A program made the position numbers and the translations under genes. DNA of 64,000 bases, taken from contig JAJEKV010000098.1 in assembly GCA_021234155.1 (NCBI GenBank), positions 917,084 to 981,083 of the forward strand, read 5' to 3'. The notes beneath the pieces were generated by a model. That model made no database searches, had not been told where the DNA came from, and saw only the letters and a program-made list of their open reading frames with translations. Below are positions 22,213 through 33,602 of this stretch, in pieces; position 1 is the first letter of the stretch; every line of letters begins with the position of its first letter. The stretch comes from Isoetes taiwanensis (lineage: Eukaryota > Streptophyta > Lycopodiopsida > Isoetales > Isoetaceae).

Positions 22213-24060
22213 GGAGAATTCAAATGTTCTTATCTCTCAACTGCCAAGATAGAGAAAGATGTTGCGCCATTGTCGGAAAACGATAATTCTAGCATGTCTT
22301 AATGATCAGAAATGCAGATTGACACTCTCTGGGAATTCCAGGGGAGATCTCAGCAAGTTTCAGGTGGTATTTCGTGCAAGTAATCACATGCCTCTTACAC
22401 TAAAATGTTCTTATTATATACAACTGCTAGAAAACGAAAGGTGTAATATGTCATATGGGGAAATGTTGATTCCATGTCACAACTTGACATTCTGAAAGTT
22501 GCAACTTGCAGGTGGCTATTCCACCTAGTAATGGACACTTGGTCCGCGGCGGCTATTTATTCTGATTGATAAAGGCAACCTAGTGCCTTTCCTAGATAAG
22601 TAGCAGACCAAAGAGGGGCCTCTCAAGTAAAAAGGGTCAATTTTAAAGACCATTTGTTTGTGATTGTCTTAAAAGGCAAACAAATGGGACCATCACAATC
22701 ACTTTTTTGTGTCCAGAATTCAAGTAGTGAAGAAAGAAAATACAAGAGAGAGTGGGCCAATGATGCTATTTAGGAGTGGTCATGTGTATAGACTGACATG
22801 TGGCCCCTTTCCACTAAGAGGTTGAGAGTCTTTTACAGATAAACCCATCATCTGGGAGGCAAAGCATTGTATTTTTTGGCCACATTCTTTGCCTCCAAGA
22901 CTTGCTTACAGCAATGGAGGGCACGTTTTTGCTTTGAATGTAGGATGATTGCCACAGCATCACCTCCTTTTCCATTACCATCTTTTTCTTTGCTTCTTTC
23001 TTTTTAAAATGATGCTTAGAAAACTTGTGATTTAAAAGTGATTTTGGTGCTGTTTTGGTTTGTAAAGTCTTGGTATTTTGAATATTGTACTTGTGATGAT
23101 ATTGTAAAGTATTGTGATTCTTGTTTGTGTACAGGTAGACTCATTTACCTAACTAATTCCTTTTTGTTAGTGGTGGATGGCGTTGGAATCGCATAATCGC
23201 GTGTTCGTTGTGAGATCTCGACACGCGCTTTTGATGTACATAGCTTTTACAGCTCTATCCAATGCATTGAGCTGCTTAAATTGGGTTTCTTATTGCTTTG
23301 AACCAAAGTGCCTTTCACACGTTTTTACACCATTCTTTTTGTTGCATTTATATCCCTTTATTCAATTCTACAGTTTCAATCACTGTGTGGCTCTTTCAAG
23401 GGGATTGCTTTATGGCATTCTTCAAGCTCATGTCAGATCCTTATCACAATGCCAAAATGCTTGACTGATGAGCAGGGTTCCAAGGGCTACTTAATCAGGC
23501 ACAGAAGAAGAATGGGATGGGTAATGTGGTTTTGTATGTGCATTGAAGGTTGAGACCGTTGGGGAGAGGTTAGGTATTGTCCTGTTTGAAGGTTTGAAAG
23601 CAAGCTTTTTGCTTGAAGAGGAAGTAAGGCAAAAAATGCAAGAGGTGACAGAGGGTGTGCCCAGGTTGAATAGGCAGCTCGCTACACTCGTGAATCTGAG
23701 GTTGTAATCTAGCTTTGCTTGTCGTTTGTTTTTTTTCTTTTTTTTTTGTTCCTGAGCTCTCAGATTCTGTCGCCACGTTGTCCTCTGACATGGCGGATAT
23801 TGCTTGCCGTGATCCGTTTACGTGTGAATTTGAACACCACCAATAACTTTGCGCAATATTTTATGCAAAAAAATACTCCCAATTGAACCTTTGCCCACGA
23901 GGGGTTCTTAATGTTGGGTATCAACAACGTTGGGCTTGACGTTGATGGTTTTGTAACTAGTCAATACATGTTGCTCAAATCATTAAATTTAGCACCTCCT
24001 TTACATAGCCCACATGTCATGTGTTACCTTAAGAGCTTCATGTTGTGCAATTTTGCGTCC
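22213..24060. other. mostly unrecognised; one exon-like stretch
   Basis: At about 23544-23702 the plus strand reads a coding-like stretch (ERLGIVLFEGLKASFLLEEE, then PRLNRQLATLV), ending in a TAA. I do not recognise the protein. Its composition, charged and helical, is unlike the surrounding random frames, so it may be the last exon of an unidentified or dead gene. Nothing else is supportable in this stretch. Confidence 0.3.
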
Positions 24061-24061
24061 A

Positions 24062-24150
24062 TAACTTTCCAACATATGATTTGGAAGGTTTTTATGGTGT
24101 ATTCCTATGCAAGAAGGGTACCTAACTTTCGAACATATGATTTGGAAGGC
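24062..24150. repeat. short repeat CATATGATTTGGAAGG / GCAAGAAGGGTA, two units
   Basis: AACATATGATTTGGAAGG followed by TATTCCTATGCAAGAAGGGT and again AACATATGATTTGGAAGG. The same words recur in the array at 25130-25330. Confidence 0.7.
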
Positions 24151-24327
24151 AATATTATAGATCTACTTGAGGATGATAACCAAAATTGTGTGGTCGAGAT
24201 TGTGCGTTCGAGGCCTGGCTATGTGCCAAATATCTGGCTATAGACGTATGGCCTCACCCACGCATTTTTGGTTATTAGTCTACGCCTTATCAGGCTTATA
24301 TAAGACACCAATACTGACAATTAGTTA

Positions 24328-24628
24328 TCGTAAAAACAGTTTAGGTTGAATTCTGCCCGCGCGTCCAATAACGCCACGCCACGTGGCGAACATTCAAACC
24401 CTGAATGTTGACAATATTTTTAGGTTTCTTTCTGCCGCGTTCTCAGCTTCTTCTCCAGCGTTCTCAGCTTCTTCTCCGGCTGATTTTACCTCATGATCAG
24501 AGCTCTACCCAGCCGATTCTGAAGATTTACCCACCGATTTTGAAGATTTACTTGTTTTCTCAAGATTTTACTTCACATTTCAAGGATTTTACAGCCGCAG
24601 AATTCAACCTAAACTGTTTCCACGTTAT
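24328..24628. mobile_element. MITE with ACAGTTTAGGTTGAATTCTG inverted termini
   Basis: ACAGTTTAGGTTGAATTCTG at 24336-24355 is repeated exactly in inverse orientation at 24598-24617, and similarity extends outward through CGT on both sides. The core is short and includes duplicated TTCTCAGCTTCTTCTCC. Non-coding. Confidence 0.8.
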
Positions 24629-25129
24629 AAAAATGTTGCTTTAGGCAACATTCTTATATACAGTACTGCACAATTACTGATAATTAGAGTATGGAACAAT
24701 TTAAGGGCTAAATTTAACTATTTGGCAATTTTTTAGCACAGCTTTAAAGAATGTAGGCTAAAGTAAATGGAAAAAATTGGGAAAAGATAATAATTTTAGC
24801 TTAACTTTTTTTGCACCAGCACCAACCTTCGAGCTCTTTAGCCAAACACTAGAAAGTAAGAGAGTGAAAATTTGTCACATTTAGCTAAACCATAGAAAAT
24901 TATAGAATGAGTTTTGTGCTAGCTTAGCTAAAGCAATTGTAGATAATAATAAATATATAAATAGTAATTTTCTTTTTCAACATCCATGGAACAATTTGAG
25001 TAACTGGTTCCTTTACCTGTTTCCACAAAAAAAATGACTAAAGTAAATGAAAACAATTGGGAAAAGTGTAATAAGCACTTTCCAAGCGTTTATGCTATAG
25101 AAATTTTTTAAGCATAAGAGTCCGAGAAG
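24629..25129. other. no gene recognised
   Basis: AT-rich intergenic sequence between the MITE and the repeat array. Confidence 0.5.
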
Positions 25130-25335
25130 GTTTTGAAGTATATTCATATGCAAGAAGGATAAGAAGTTGACATGGCTTGCAGGCTAACATATGATTTGAA
25201 AGGTATGCGAGAAGCGTAGGAAGTTGACGTGGCTTGCAGACCAACATAAGATTTGGAAGGTCTACTAGTGTATTCGTACGCAAGAAGGGTAGGAAGTTGC
25301 TTGAAGGACGTGCACGTGGCTTGCAAGTTTTGTGC
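25130..25335. repeat. tandem array, about three units of 55-70 bp
   Basis: Units contain TATTCATATGCAAGAAGGAT or TATTCGTACGCAAGAAGGGT, then AGGAAGTTGACGTGGCTTGC, then CCAACATAAGATTTGGAAGG. Related units occur 1 kb to the left at 24062-24150. Confidence 0.75.
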
Positions 25336-25364
25336 ACATATAAATTTTTTATTTATGCCTTTCT

Positions 25365-25492
25365 ATTCCCTTCGAGGCGGGGGTTTTTTAGTCCTGTCAG
25401 TAATATGCTTGCTGCTCTCTTTTTGTTTGGGTCCCATAGGCCAATTGGTCTCCGTGGACGCTAAAAACCTATTCTATTCTATTATATTCTAT
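25365..25492 (+). mobile_element. LINE 3' end only, (TATTC)n-tailed family
   Basis: About 125 bp: CCTTCGAGGCGGGGGTTTTT, GTCCCATAGGCCAATTGGTC, TCCGTGGACGCTAAAAACC and a short ATTCT tail (25469-25492). It matches the last part of the longer copies at 11785-13246 and 26299-27215. A strongly 5'-truncated insertion. Confidence 0.85.
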
Positions 25493-25679
25493 CAAAATTG
25501 TTTTATGGCACATTATACGGGTGCATATTTTATGCGAGGGGCGCATTTGCTCATCTAGAGCAGTTGGATGGACATATTTGGGCATATTTACAAGTTGTGC
25601 CTGCCTTTGAACTATAGATAGTCCCACACGCTAAGGCATATGATATAGAGAAATCAATAATATATAGTAAAGTTTTAAG

Positions 25680-26298
25680 AATGGAATAGAATAGACTAGA
25701 GTTTTTATCATCCATGGAGATCAATCGGCCTATGGGACCCAAAAGAGAGTGCAACAGACTGCCAGATTAAAAAACCCCCATACTGAAAAGTTTTTGAGAA
25801 AAAAATTGTGGCGGTAATAAGAGTGTTGTCAAATTATACAAATATACATATCGTGTAGCGCACACACAAGTCAGACGAGTGTCTGGGGGCATAGCTGATT
25901 TTGCACATCCATGACCTCCTGAGGTATGATACCAGCAACCGTACTGAATCCGTGCTCAATGTCGCATGTAGCAGTTGGCCAGGCTGATCAACTCATCGTA
26001 GTGTGCCCAGATTTGATTATACGTCGGACCACCCTATAGAATACGGCATTCATCCTGAATGGCACCATTTGGCAGCATCGACAGAGCCTGTCTTGTCGTG
26101 GCTCCCCAATCCATCTACCTATGTCAGTTCGGAAACAGTGCGCACCTATACGGATTGAGGCAACGAGTTTATGCCTTTTTATAGGTAGATAGGTATGCAG
26201 ATAGCGTTGCGGGCCCCATTCCAATGTGGGGTTTATGTGGCGTTGGTAATGTGATGCCTTAACCTGTCCAAAAGTGTTGGCATCCCAGAGCTTGCTGA
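25680..26298 (-). mobile_element. LINE fragment, (TATTC)n-tailed family
   Basis: Reads on the minus strand from SKLWDANTFGQVKASHYQRH (just below 26298) through a zinc-knuckle remnant LCRCCQ to the family 3' UTR (GTCCCATAGGCCGATTGATC) and an ATTCT tail at 25680-25697. Stops and shifts interrupt it. It abuts the tail of the next copy directly. Confidence 0.85.
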
Positions 26299-27215
26299 GA
26301 ATAGAATAGAATAGAATAGTTTTTTTAACGTCCACGGAGACCAATAGGTCATGGGACCCATACAATGGGCTAGTATAATCATTACTACTAGGATTAAAAA
26401 ACCCCTGACTCGAAAGGTTTTCAAGGGAAAAACCTTTGCAGTAATGATGATACTAGATAAGCTTAGGTAATGACTACTGAGGGCTCAGTAATTGCAGACG
26501 TTTATCTAGAACCTCAAGTATATATAATGCCAAGTCATGCACAGATGGTGCACTGAGAAGTTGTGGAAGCGTGGAATGGAATGCTAAGGTCAAAAAATGA
26601 TTCCGGACTATCTCAAAAGCAGGGCAACTCAGAAGAGTATGGCTTTCATCTTCAATAACCTGTAACTGGCAACAGACACATAGTCTCGCTTCTCGCGGCA
26701 ATTGCGGCCGCTCCCATCTACATGTCTCAATCCGTAGCCTGTGGGACCCCGTGCGAATTGATGCAATAGCTACAAGCTTGTTCCTGGACAATGAAGCAAG
26801 CAAATAAGCTTGGGGCCCTGGTGCCAAAGTGGGATTTATGTGTGCATGATAATGACCAGTTTTCACTTGGGCCAAAGTGACTGCGTCCCATATCTTTTGA
26901 GAAAAACGACCATTAAGATATTGTTGCAAAAGCTCAGGATCAGAACTGGCAAGCATCAGGCAGTGCTCTGGTTGCACAGCCCAACGGGCAAACCATGTAG
27001 TGCAATGCTCTTTCCAACATCGTTTCAAACGCTGAGGAGATTCAGCCATGGCAAGTGCAAGAACAGGATACCTAACATCATCCATGTGGTGCAGAATGTT
27101 GAAGAGGCCAAAAACCTGTCTCTTGTAAAAGAATAGCATAGGGCACCGTTGTTTTAACTACAAGGCTGCAACAAGCAAGCATCAAGTTACTGCCTCAAGC
27201 TGTGGCGGTCTGTAG
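26299..27215 (-). mobile_element. LINE ORF2 C-terminus, (TATTC)n-tailed family, longest copy
   Basis: A minus-strand frame open from 27139 to 26474 (221 residues) encodes the C-terminal part of a LINE ORF2. It includes KIWDAVTLAQVKTGHYHAHI and a zinc knuckle CVCCQLQVIEDESHTLLSC (C-x2-C-x8-H-x4-C). Upstream homology (KTTVPYAILLQETGFWPL) extends to about 27215. The 3' UTR has the hairpin-like CCCTTGAAAACCTTTCG block, the GGTCTCCGTGGACGTTAAAA block and the tail at 26299-26319. It is the best guide to this family, which in plants usually has reverse transcriptase and endonuclease domains farther 5' (missing here). Confidence 0.88.
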
Positions 27216-27234
27216 AAACATACTTAATAATCTT

Positions 27235-27360
27235 GATTTCAAACATGTATTATACATTACAAAAGGGCCCTCACTATCCTATGTTACTCCTCCCTCATGT
27301 GAATATATGCCCAAACAAATGAGTGTTTTAGGGGCAAAACAATATAATAGTTATGGTTAG
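27235..27360. repeat. diverged arm of the foldback MITE family
   Basis: Contains CCTCATGTGAATATATGCCCAAACA followed by a G/T-rich block, in the order of the right arm of the 9487 and 13657 elements, but well diverged. The other arm is not seen. Confidence 0.35.
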
Positions 27361-27429
27361 TATCGTCTAAAAATAACTTTGGAAAAAAAAACACGTAGAA
27401 TAGAAACACTCTTACAATGATGTAATATA

Positions 27430-27555
27430 TAGCATAATTATAGGGGGTTTCTTTTGTATTTTTTCAACATTTTTTTCTATGGTTTTCATATGATATGGTG
27501 GTCATATTTTGCGGGGTATACGAATGCATATATCTATAGTGCGCACAGTATTTTC
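27430..27555 (+). repeat. dispersed TAGCAT..GGGGGTTTC repeat, copy C
   Basis: Starts TAGCATAATTATAGGGGGTT and shares GGTTTTCATATGATATGGTG and the ATAGTGCGCAC landmark with the other copies. The remaining 0.7 kb to 28250 holds no gene that I can support. Confidence 0.6.
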
Positions 27556-28431
27556 ACTTCTAATTTCATATTCCTAATGGTTTATATTTATGTTTGCATG
27601 GTTTTTGTGCCATCCAGTTATTTTAATGCACAAGATCGAGTCCTTGAATCCTTCTATCAAGGGCTTCCAATAAAGACCCTATTTCATGGCCATTTTCCTC
27701 GATTTTTTTTCTCTTTTCTAAAATCTAAAGCTAACATGCAGATTTTGAGCTCATATGTTCTAGGATTTTTATTCTTTTGGAAACTAAAATTTGCTTTGCA
27801 CTTCTAATCAATACAATATCAACGACATTACACATGTGGTAATCCAAGTACCCTAAAATGTTTCCTTGTCGTATAGCTCTGCATGCCATCACCATCCAGC
27901 AAGCTTGGATCAATGGAAGATTGAAAAATTCCAAGCCTTTTTAGAGAGTCATGTGTATTTCTACTTTCAGGAATGTAAGAAGCGAAGAATGCTGCCAAAA
28001 AGCTTGTTTGTCTTAACAGGCCTCCTAAACTTGCAAGTTTAATCTTTATTTTTACAGAAGATTGAAGCTCCAGAGTAGCAGTACTATTTCTATCCTAGGT
28101 TGTCATATATTTGTTCATTTTTCATCTTCTTAGGGTGAGGTGGCACTGTAGCATTCTAGAAATCTTCTCTTTTATGCCTCTGCTTTAAACAACCATATCC
28201 ACAAGGAGAACCCCACGCCATTGGGTACAAATATTAATGTCCGACGGGCGTGAAAGGAAGGAATGTCATTTAATGCTGGCAACTCGAAGTGGGATATCAT
28301 AAAAAGGAAGTGTCAGAAGGTACCATGGCTAGATATGCGGTGGGAGAAAAGATTCTGGATTTAGAAAGAGCCTTGCATTGCAACCACGTTGGCGATTGGC
28401 TGATTGGTCCACGTCGACAGGGTGCCAATCG

Positions 28432-28735
28432 GTCTATATAAGACGAGCAGTGGTCGAAGCTGAGACACCAGTTCGCGATCAGGAGCATGGCCGCTGTGAA
28501 CGAAAACTGCACTATGCCGACGAACTGCCAGAAGTGGATTACCTGCATGATGAATGATCTGGATCTCTGGAAATGCCGTAACCGTGGCATTCCTATGGAC
28601 GGGTGGTGCAGTGGGATGGCTGAGCATCCCGACCCGCTGACAAATGCCATGGAGGTGGTGCTGCATCTGCGCTGGGATCCTGAGCAGAACTACTACCACA
28701 TCCTCCGCATAACCTCTGCTCCCAACCCGGAGTAG
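28432..28735 (+). other. small open frame with TATA box, unknown (possibly LTR-derived)
   Basis: TCTATATAAGAC at about 28434 lies about 50 bases before an ATG at 28487 that opens an 82-residue frame to 28735, rich in Trp, Cys and Met. The opposite strand is also open here (28361-28801), and GC content is higher than in the flanks, so openness alone is weak evidence. Because the minus-strand gypsy pol ends just right of this, the block may be part of that element's 3' LTR. No homologue is recognised. Confidence in a real protein is low. Confidence 0.3.
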
Positions 28736-28739
28736 AGGG

Positions 28740-28828
28740 TTTTTAAACTTAGGATTTTGTAAATAGGGCTCTGCCCATTTTGTAAATAGGGCTCCGCCCA
28801 TAGTGGAAGTAGATGGGCTCTGCCCACA
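28740..28828 (-). repeat. putative start of the 3' LTR of the minus-strand gypsy element
   Basis: On the minus strand a purine-rich tract AGGAGGAAAA (28838-28847) follows the pol stop, and TGTGGGCAGAGCCC begins at 28828. Three copies of a GGGCTC(T/C)GCCCA word lie within 28765-28828. The far boundary of the LTR and the matching 5' LTR were not found, so this assignment is tentative. Confidence 0.4.
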
Positions 28829-28845
28829 TTTTGTAAATTTTCCTC

Positions 28846-30176
28846 CTATAATATAAATATGCCGCTTTCGTCACTATCTGTGGATTCAGATTCTTGTTTT
28901 GCATCAGGTGTATGACTGTCTGTATCTGCTGTATGAAATTGTTTGAGGCGAAAGCCATTAACCAGTGTAGGTAATGGAGTGCCATCTAATTCTGCCAGCT
29001 TGAAAATGCTGGGTTGTACCACTTGAACAATTTGATAAGGACCAAGCCATCTGAACTTTAATTTCCCGGAAAATTTTTGTAACGAGAATCATAAAGTAAA
29101 CCCAAATCACTTTCTTTAAAACTTTTGGTCTTCAGATGTTTGTCATGCAAAGATTTCCGCAACTGTTGGCCATGAAGAACCCGAATATAAGCATCTCTCC
29201 TAAGTTCATCCAATTGTTCAAGCTGGTAAACTCGTTCTTGAAGAGCTGGAGGTGGGTTATGAGTGGTAGCAAGTTGAAAACGAAGTGTCGGAAGAACATA
29301 TTCAAAGGGCATCAAGGCTTCTTGTCCATAAACCAATTTAAAAGGACTGTGACCAGTAGCAATCTTGAAACAGCAGTTGTAAGTCCAAAGAACTGTAGGT
29401 AACTTTTCGTGCCAATCCGTGCAAGAGGCGTCACAGATTTTCTTCAGAATAGTGATGAGAGTCTTGTTGGTGCTTTCGGCCAAACCATTCCCTTGAGGAT
29501 AGTAAGGTGTGCTTTTGCGATGATGTATCAGCAGATAATCCGTCAGCTCTTTGATGGTGTGATTGACAAAATGAACACCTCGATCACTGACCAGTTTCGT
29601 GGGACAGCCAAAACGCGTGATGATGTGCGTATAGAGGACCTTGATTGTGCTTGCTGCAGTGTTGTCTGGAAGGGCGCAAGCCTCAGCCCATTTGGTGGCG
29701 TAATCAGTGATGACCAGAATGTAGCGGGCATGGGTGTGCCGCGCAGGAGGATCGATGGGCCCCACAAAGTCCATTCCCCATTTGCTGAAGGGAAGTGGCG
29801 GCGTCGCGGGTCGTGGGCCTACCCACACGCTGACAGACATCACACGTGCGGGCGTGAGCGTGGGCCAGAAATAGCCTGCGAGAAGGATTTTGCGTGCCAT
29901 GGTGTCACCGTGGAAATGTCCACCACCAAGCCCTTCATGGGCTTGTCGAACGATATCGGGCACTTCATGAGGGAGAACACAGCGTCCGAGAACCATATCC
30001 TTGCCGCGTTTGTACAGATGGCCCGCAACCATGGTGTAGTCACGAACCTCTCGGAGAAACTGACGGCGGCGTGATTGAAGCTTTTCTTGAGAGAGCGTGA
30101 GATCTTCGGAGGGAAGAGCACCAGTGAGAAGATACTGCTGGTAGTGATGAAACCAATGTGGCGTGGCCGTGACCAA
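28846..30176 (-). pseudogene. Ty3/gypsy integrase, minus-strand element
   Basis: The open part (30176-29058) encodes the tail of RNase H linkers, a degenerate zinc-binding region, and the integrase core. The catalytic acidic residues sit in KWGMDFVGPI, KLVSDRGVHF and NGLAESTNKT, the D,D,E triad that joins retrotransposon DNA to the chromosome. A frameshift at about 29062 breaks the frame, after which the C-terminal domain (FRWLGPYQIVQVVQPSIFKL) continues to a TAG at 28846-28848. There is no chromodomain, unlike the plus-strand gypsy element nested in this one. Confidence 0.9.
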
Positions 30177-31931
30177 GCGTCAAGAAAGGCATCTGAAACA
30201 CCCGTGGAGGGATCATCTGTGTGGATGCATGAGAGATAATCCGGTACGACATGAGATTTGCCAGCTTTATGAATGATTTCAAAAGGAGCAAATTCTTGCA
30301 GAAGAAGGACCCAACGAGCAATTCTGCCCGTGGGCGTGGACTTGTTGATCAAATAGAGAAGTGCCTAATGGTCAACGAAGAATTTGATTTGACTGCCCAA
30401 GAGATAATGACGGAAATGTTGGACACAAAAAATTAAGCCCAAGGCCTCTCTTTCAGTGGCAGAATAGTTGCGCTCAGCAGAATTGAGTTTTCTGCTGGCA
30501 TAACGGTTCGGTTTGTCTGTGTGCGCATCATATGCTTGAGAAAGAACAGCACCAATAGTAAATGCGGAGACATCAACATGAACATGAAAAGGCTTGTCCC
30601 ATTGAGGAGGAACAAGCACGAGGGCCTGAGTAAGCAAAATCTTCAACTGTTGGAAAGCAGCATCCGCCTGGGAATTCCAAGCCCAAGTGGATTCATCACC
30701 CGTGAGTTTATGAATAGGATCAGCAATGGCTGCAAGTCCAGGAATGAAGGTGGAATAATAATTTACCTTGCCCAGGAAGGAACGTCTCTCCTTTATATTA
30801 GATGGTGCTTGAGCTTTAAGCACGCAACTGATTTTAGCAGGATCTGTGGTGATACCTGCCTTACTGACCACATGTCCTAACAGAACACCAGAGGTGACGC
30901 AGAAGGTGCATTTCTCAGCATTGAGACTAATGCCAGACTCATCACATTTCTGAAAGACGAGCTCTAATTTATCCAGGTGGTCATCCATGGAACTGTAGGC
31001 GGAAAAGTCATCTTGAAAAATCTGGAGAAAGGGTTTCTCCTTCATATAATCATGAAAAACCGAGAGCATGATGCGTTGAAACGTTGATGGAGAGTTTGAT
31101 AACCCAAAAGGAACCACCTTGTAGGCAAAAGTGCCCCACGGGGTGGTGAAGGTAGTCTTGAGTTGATCAGCTTCTTTGATTGAAATTTGATTGTAGCCTG
31201 AAAAACCATCCATGAAGGAGTACATTTCATGACCAGCGACCTCTTCTAGAACCTGGTCTGTGAAGGGAAGTGGGAAGTGATCACGCTCCGTGGCCTGATT
31301 GAGTTTGCAATAGTCCACACAAACGCGGATCTTACCATTGTGTTTGAGAGCAATGACGATGGGACTCACCCATTCGGAATGTTTGACCTCGTAGATCAAA
31401 CCTGCAGCTAGGAGTTTGTCAATTTCAGCCTTGACTCGGTCACGGTAATTTGGGTTGAGCCGGTACTGTCGTTGCTATACAGGACGTGCATCTGATTTAG
31501 TAGAAATGGTGAGTTCCCCCAAGTTTTTGTTGATACCCCGAAGATCTTTATAGCTCCAGGCAAAAATGTGTTTGAACTTTTTGAAGAGCGTGATGGCGCG
31601 TGCTCGATAGGTGGTCGGAAGATTTGCAGCTAGGCGGACTGGCTGATTGTTGCCAACGTCCACAATCTCCAACTCAGGAGTTTGGATGTGAGGAACAACT
31701 TCCGTGTCACAAACAATATGAGCAGGAGGTTGAAGCATGACAGGAGGAGCTGCATTTGCTGTTGTGAAGAAAAGCAGTTGCTGAGCGTCATCCAACAGTG
31801 GTTGCTTCATGACAGCATGAACGTCCAGCGTTCCAGGAGCTGGTCCTGTGTCGGAAAAATGGTCAAGACGTTGAATTCTATTGCAAGGAGCGGGTAAAGT
31901 CGGCGCGAGCCGCCACACGGCCTGCGTCACG
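30140..31931 (-). pseudogene. Ty3/gypsy reverse transcriptase and RNase H, minus-strand element
   Basis: From the junction at 31931 the frame reads a pre-RT linker (RARAITLFKKFKHIFAWSY) and then the reverse transcriptase: WVSPIVIALKHNGKIRVCVD, MDGFSGYNQI, AYKVVPFGLSNSPSTFQRIM and an active site written FQDDF (the second residue position usually differs between families). RNase H follows (HVDVSAFTIGAVLSQ, ATEREALGLIFCVQHFRHYL). In-frame TAG codons lie at 31475-31477 and 30365-30367, and a frameshift lies near 30160. The protein would have copied element RNA into DNA in cytoplasmic particles; this copy cannot. Confidence 0.92.
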
Positions 31932-33589
31932 TGTGACGTTCCAGAGGAATATACGCTATGAATACGTATATTCCTGGACCCGTCACTATACAAGTCTATC
32001 TTCATAGTCTTGTATACCATAGATTGTGGCACTAGGGGGGCATGACTAAGTTATTCATATAACTTAGCCAACCTTAGGTTAAGACCATTTTCCACGTGGC
32101 CTTAACCTATTGGGCAACCGCCACCGAGACTCACCCGATTGGTGCCACGTGGCATCCTAGGTGGACCCTAACTTATATAGGTGGAACCCTAACCTAGGCC
32201 TCTTTCCAGCCCTAGCACCCAGAGACTCACCTACTGCGTTGAAACCCCGTTTGAACATGGATTGTCGTGGCATAGACTGTGCAAAGCAGCCCCAGTGAGG
32301 GTAGACTTCGTTCTTGGAGCAAGAGCAGCATCACGTGAGTCGAAGACCATGGAGGCACACGGATGCGGAGGGAGAGCATCGGGGAGGTATGTAGAGTAGT
32401 AGTTGTGATAGCTCATCCGGAATTAGCATTCCAGATGTGCTAGTATCTTGTATCTAGGTAGAGCCGCCCTAGAACTCAGATTCAACATCTTGAACCCTAA
32501 TCAATGAACCCTAACCCTTAGTTAGGTTTGTATGATTAGGTTAAGATGTTCTTCTTATGATTATTCTCATGATATGATGATTATGTGATGATGGTTGATC
32601 ATGTTTGCTCCTCTTGTATTGGGAAGGGGGTAGAGACCTAGGGCCATATGTAGTATGCTCCTAGAGTAGATCCCTTAGTTCCTATTAGTTAGCGGCTTTG
32701 TGCATAGGAGCCCACCAAAGCTATCGAGGCTATGATGTGACTCGGCACCACATAGCGGGGCTAGAGGGAATGTGGAGGGAGGATCCCCGCCGGAGTGGGG
32801 GCCGGGGGATCCCATAGTGGGCTAGGCTTATGGTGGGTCACTTAGGTGTGGGCGAGCATGGGTCAGGCGACACCTCACAGGGCAATGGTGCCGCCACGCT
32901 TGCCTCGAGAGCTGCAAGTGTTGGCTTGGCTCTCGTTTTGGGGGGAGTTAAGTGAGATGCAATCGTGTGTCGCCCGATTCTCTCTCTAGCCGCCCACGGA
33001 ACCTCTAGACCTGGGGAGGGGAGATGCAACCCTTCCCGCCTCATTCGGACCGGGGAGATGCAACACAGGTAGTCCCAGATGGGTGATGCCATGGGATTGC
33101 GTGTCCAGGAAGGCTAGAGTCATGCGAGCTCTGATTTAGCCCATCCGCAAAGTATGCACTGGGGAGGGGCGGATGGAGTGGTCAACCCTAGCCATTGTCT
33201 TATGCAGCCCTGCGCCATTGTTATGACTTCGGTCTGCTCTATCTTGAGGCCTAGCCGATCCAGGTCATCCTCCTTATGAGTGAGCCATGGGTAGGGAGCT
33301 CTTATGTTTTTATGGCATAGGATTATCTTCTTTGCGCTTGTGGATATGTGATGGACTACCCTTGAAAGGTAGTATGTTGTATTGTTATTGCTAGTTCTGG
33401 CGTTGTTTATGCTTCATGTGTGATAGGAGCCCATAGGGGAAGGGCGCCAAAGACACCTTCGTGTCCCCCGCCGCACTAGGATTCTCTCGAGTCTTGGTTA
33501 GGGTTACGGAGGCCCATGCGGTTGATGGACCGGATGGGGGATTTCTACCGAAAGTGTAGGTACGGTATATTTAGCGGAGAAGCGTCACA
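31932..33589 (+). repeat. 5' LTR of the plus-strand chromodomain gypsy element
   Basis: Begins TGTGACGTTCC and ends AGCGTCACA, so the tips form the usual TG..CA inverted pair. It is 1658 bp and matches 40588-42235 over its whole length with many small differences. Near the start an exact inverted pair GGAATATACG (31946-31955) and CGTATATTCC (31965-31974) surrounds a 9-bp loop. TATATAGG near 32176 may be the promoter TATA box. It interrupts the minus-strand gypsy pol. Confidence 0.92.
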
Positions 33590-33590
33590 A

Positions 33591-33602
33591 TGGTATCGAG
33601 CA
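33591..33602 (+). promoter_or_regulatory. primer binding site
   Basis: TGGTATCGAGCA starts one base after the LTR. It resembles the TGGTATCAGAGC complementary to the 3' end of initiator methionine tRNA, the usual primer for plant gypsy elements, with one base missing. Confidence 0.75.

Noticed and set aside
22213-23600. A gene in the 23.2-23.5 kb open frames
   Set aside because: Composition is typical of AT-rich non-coding DNA and no domain is visible; only 23544-23702 looks coding-like, and that is kept as low confidence.
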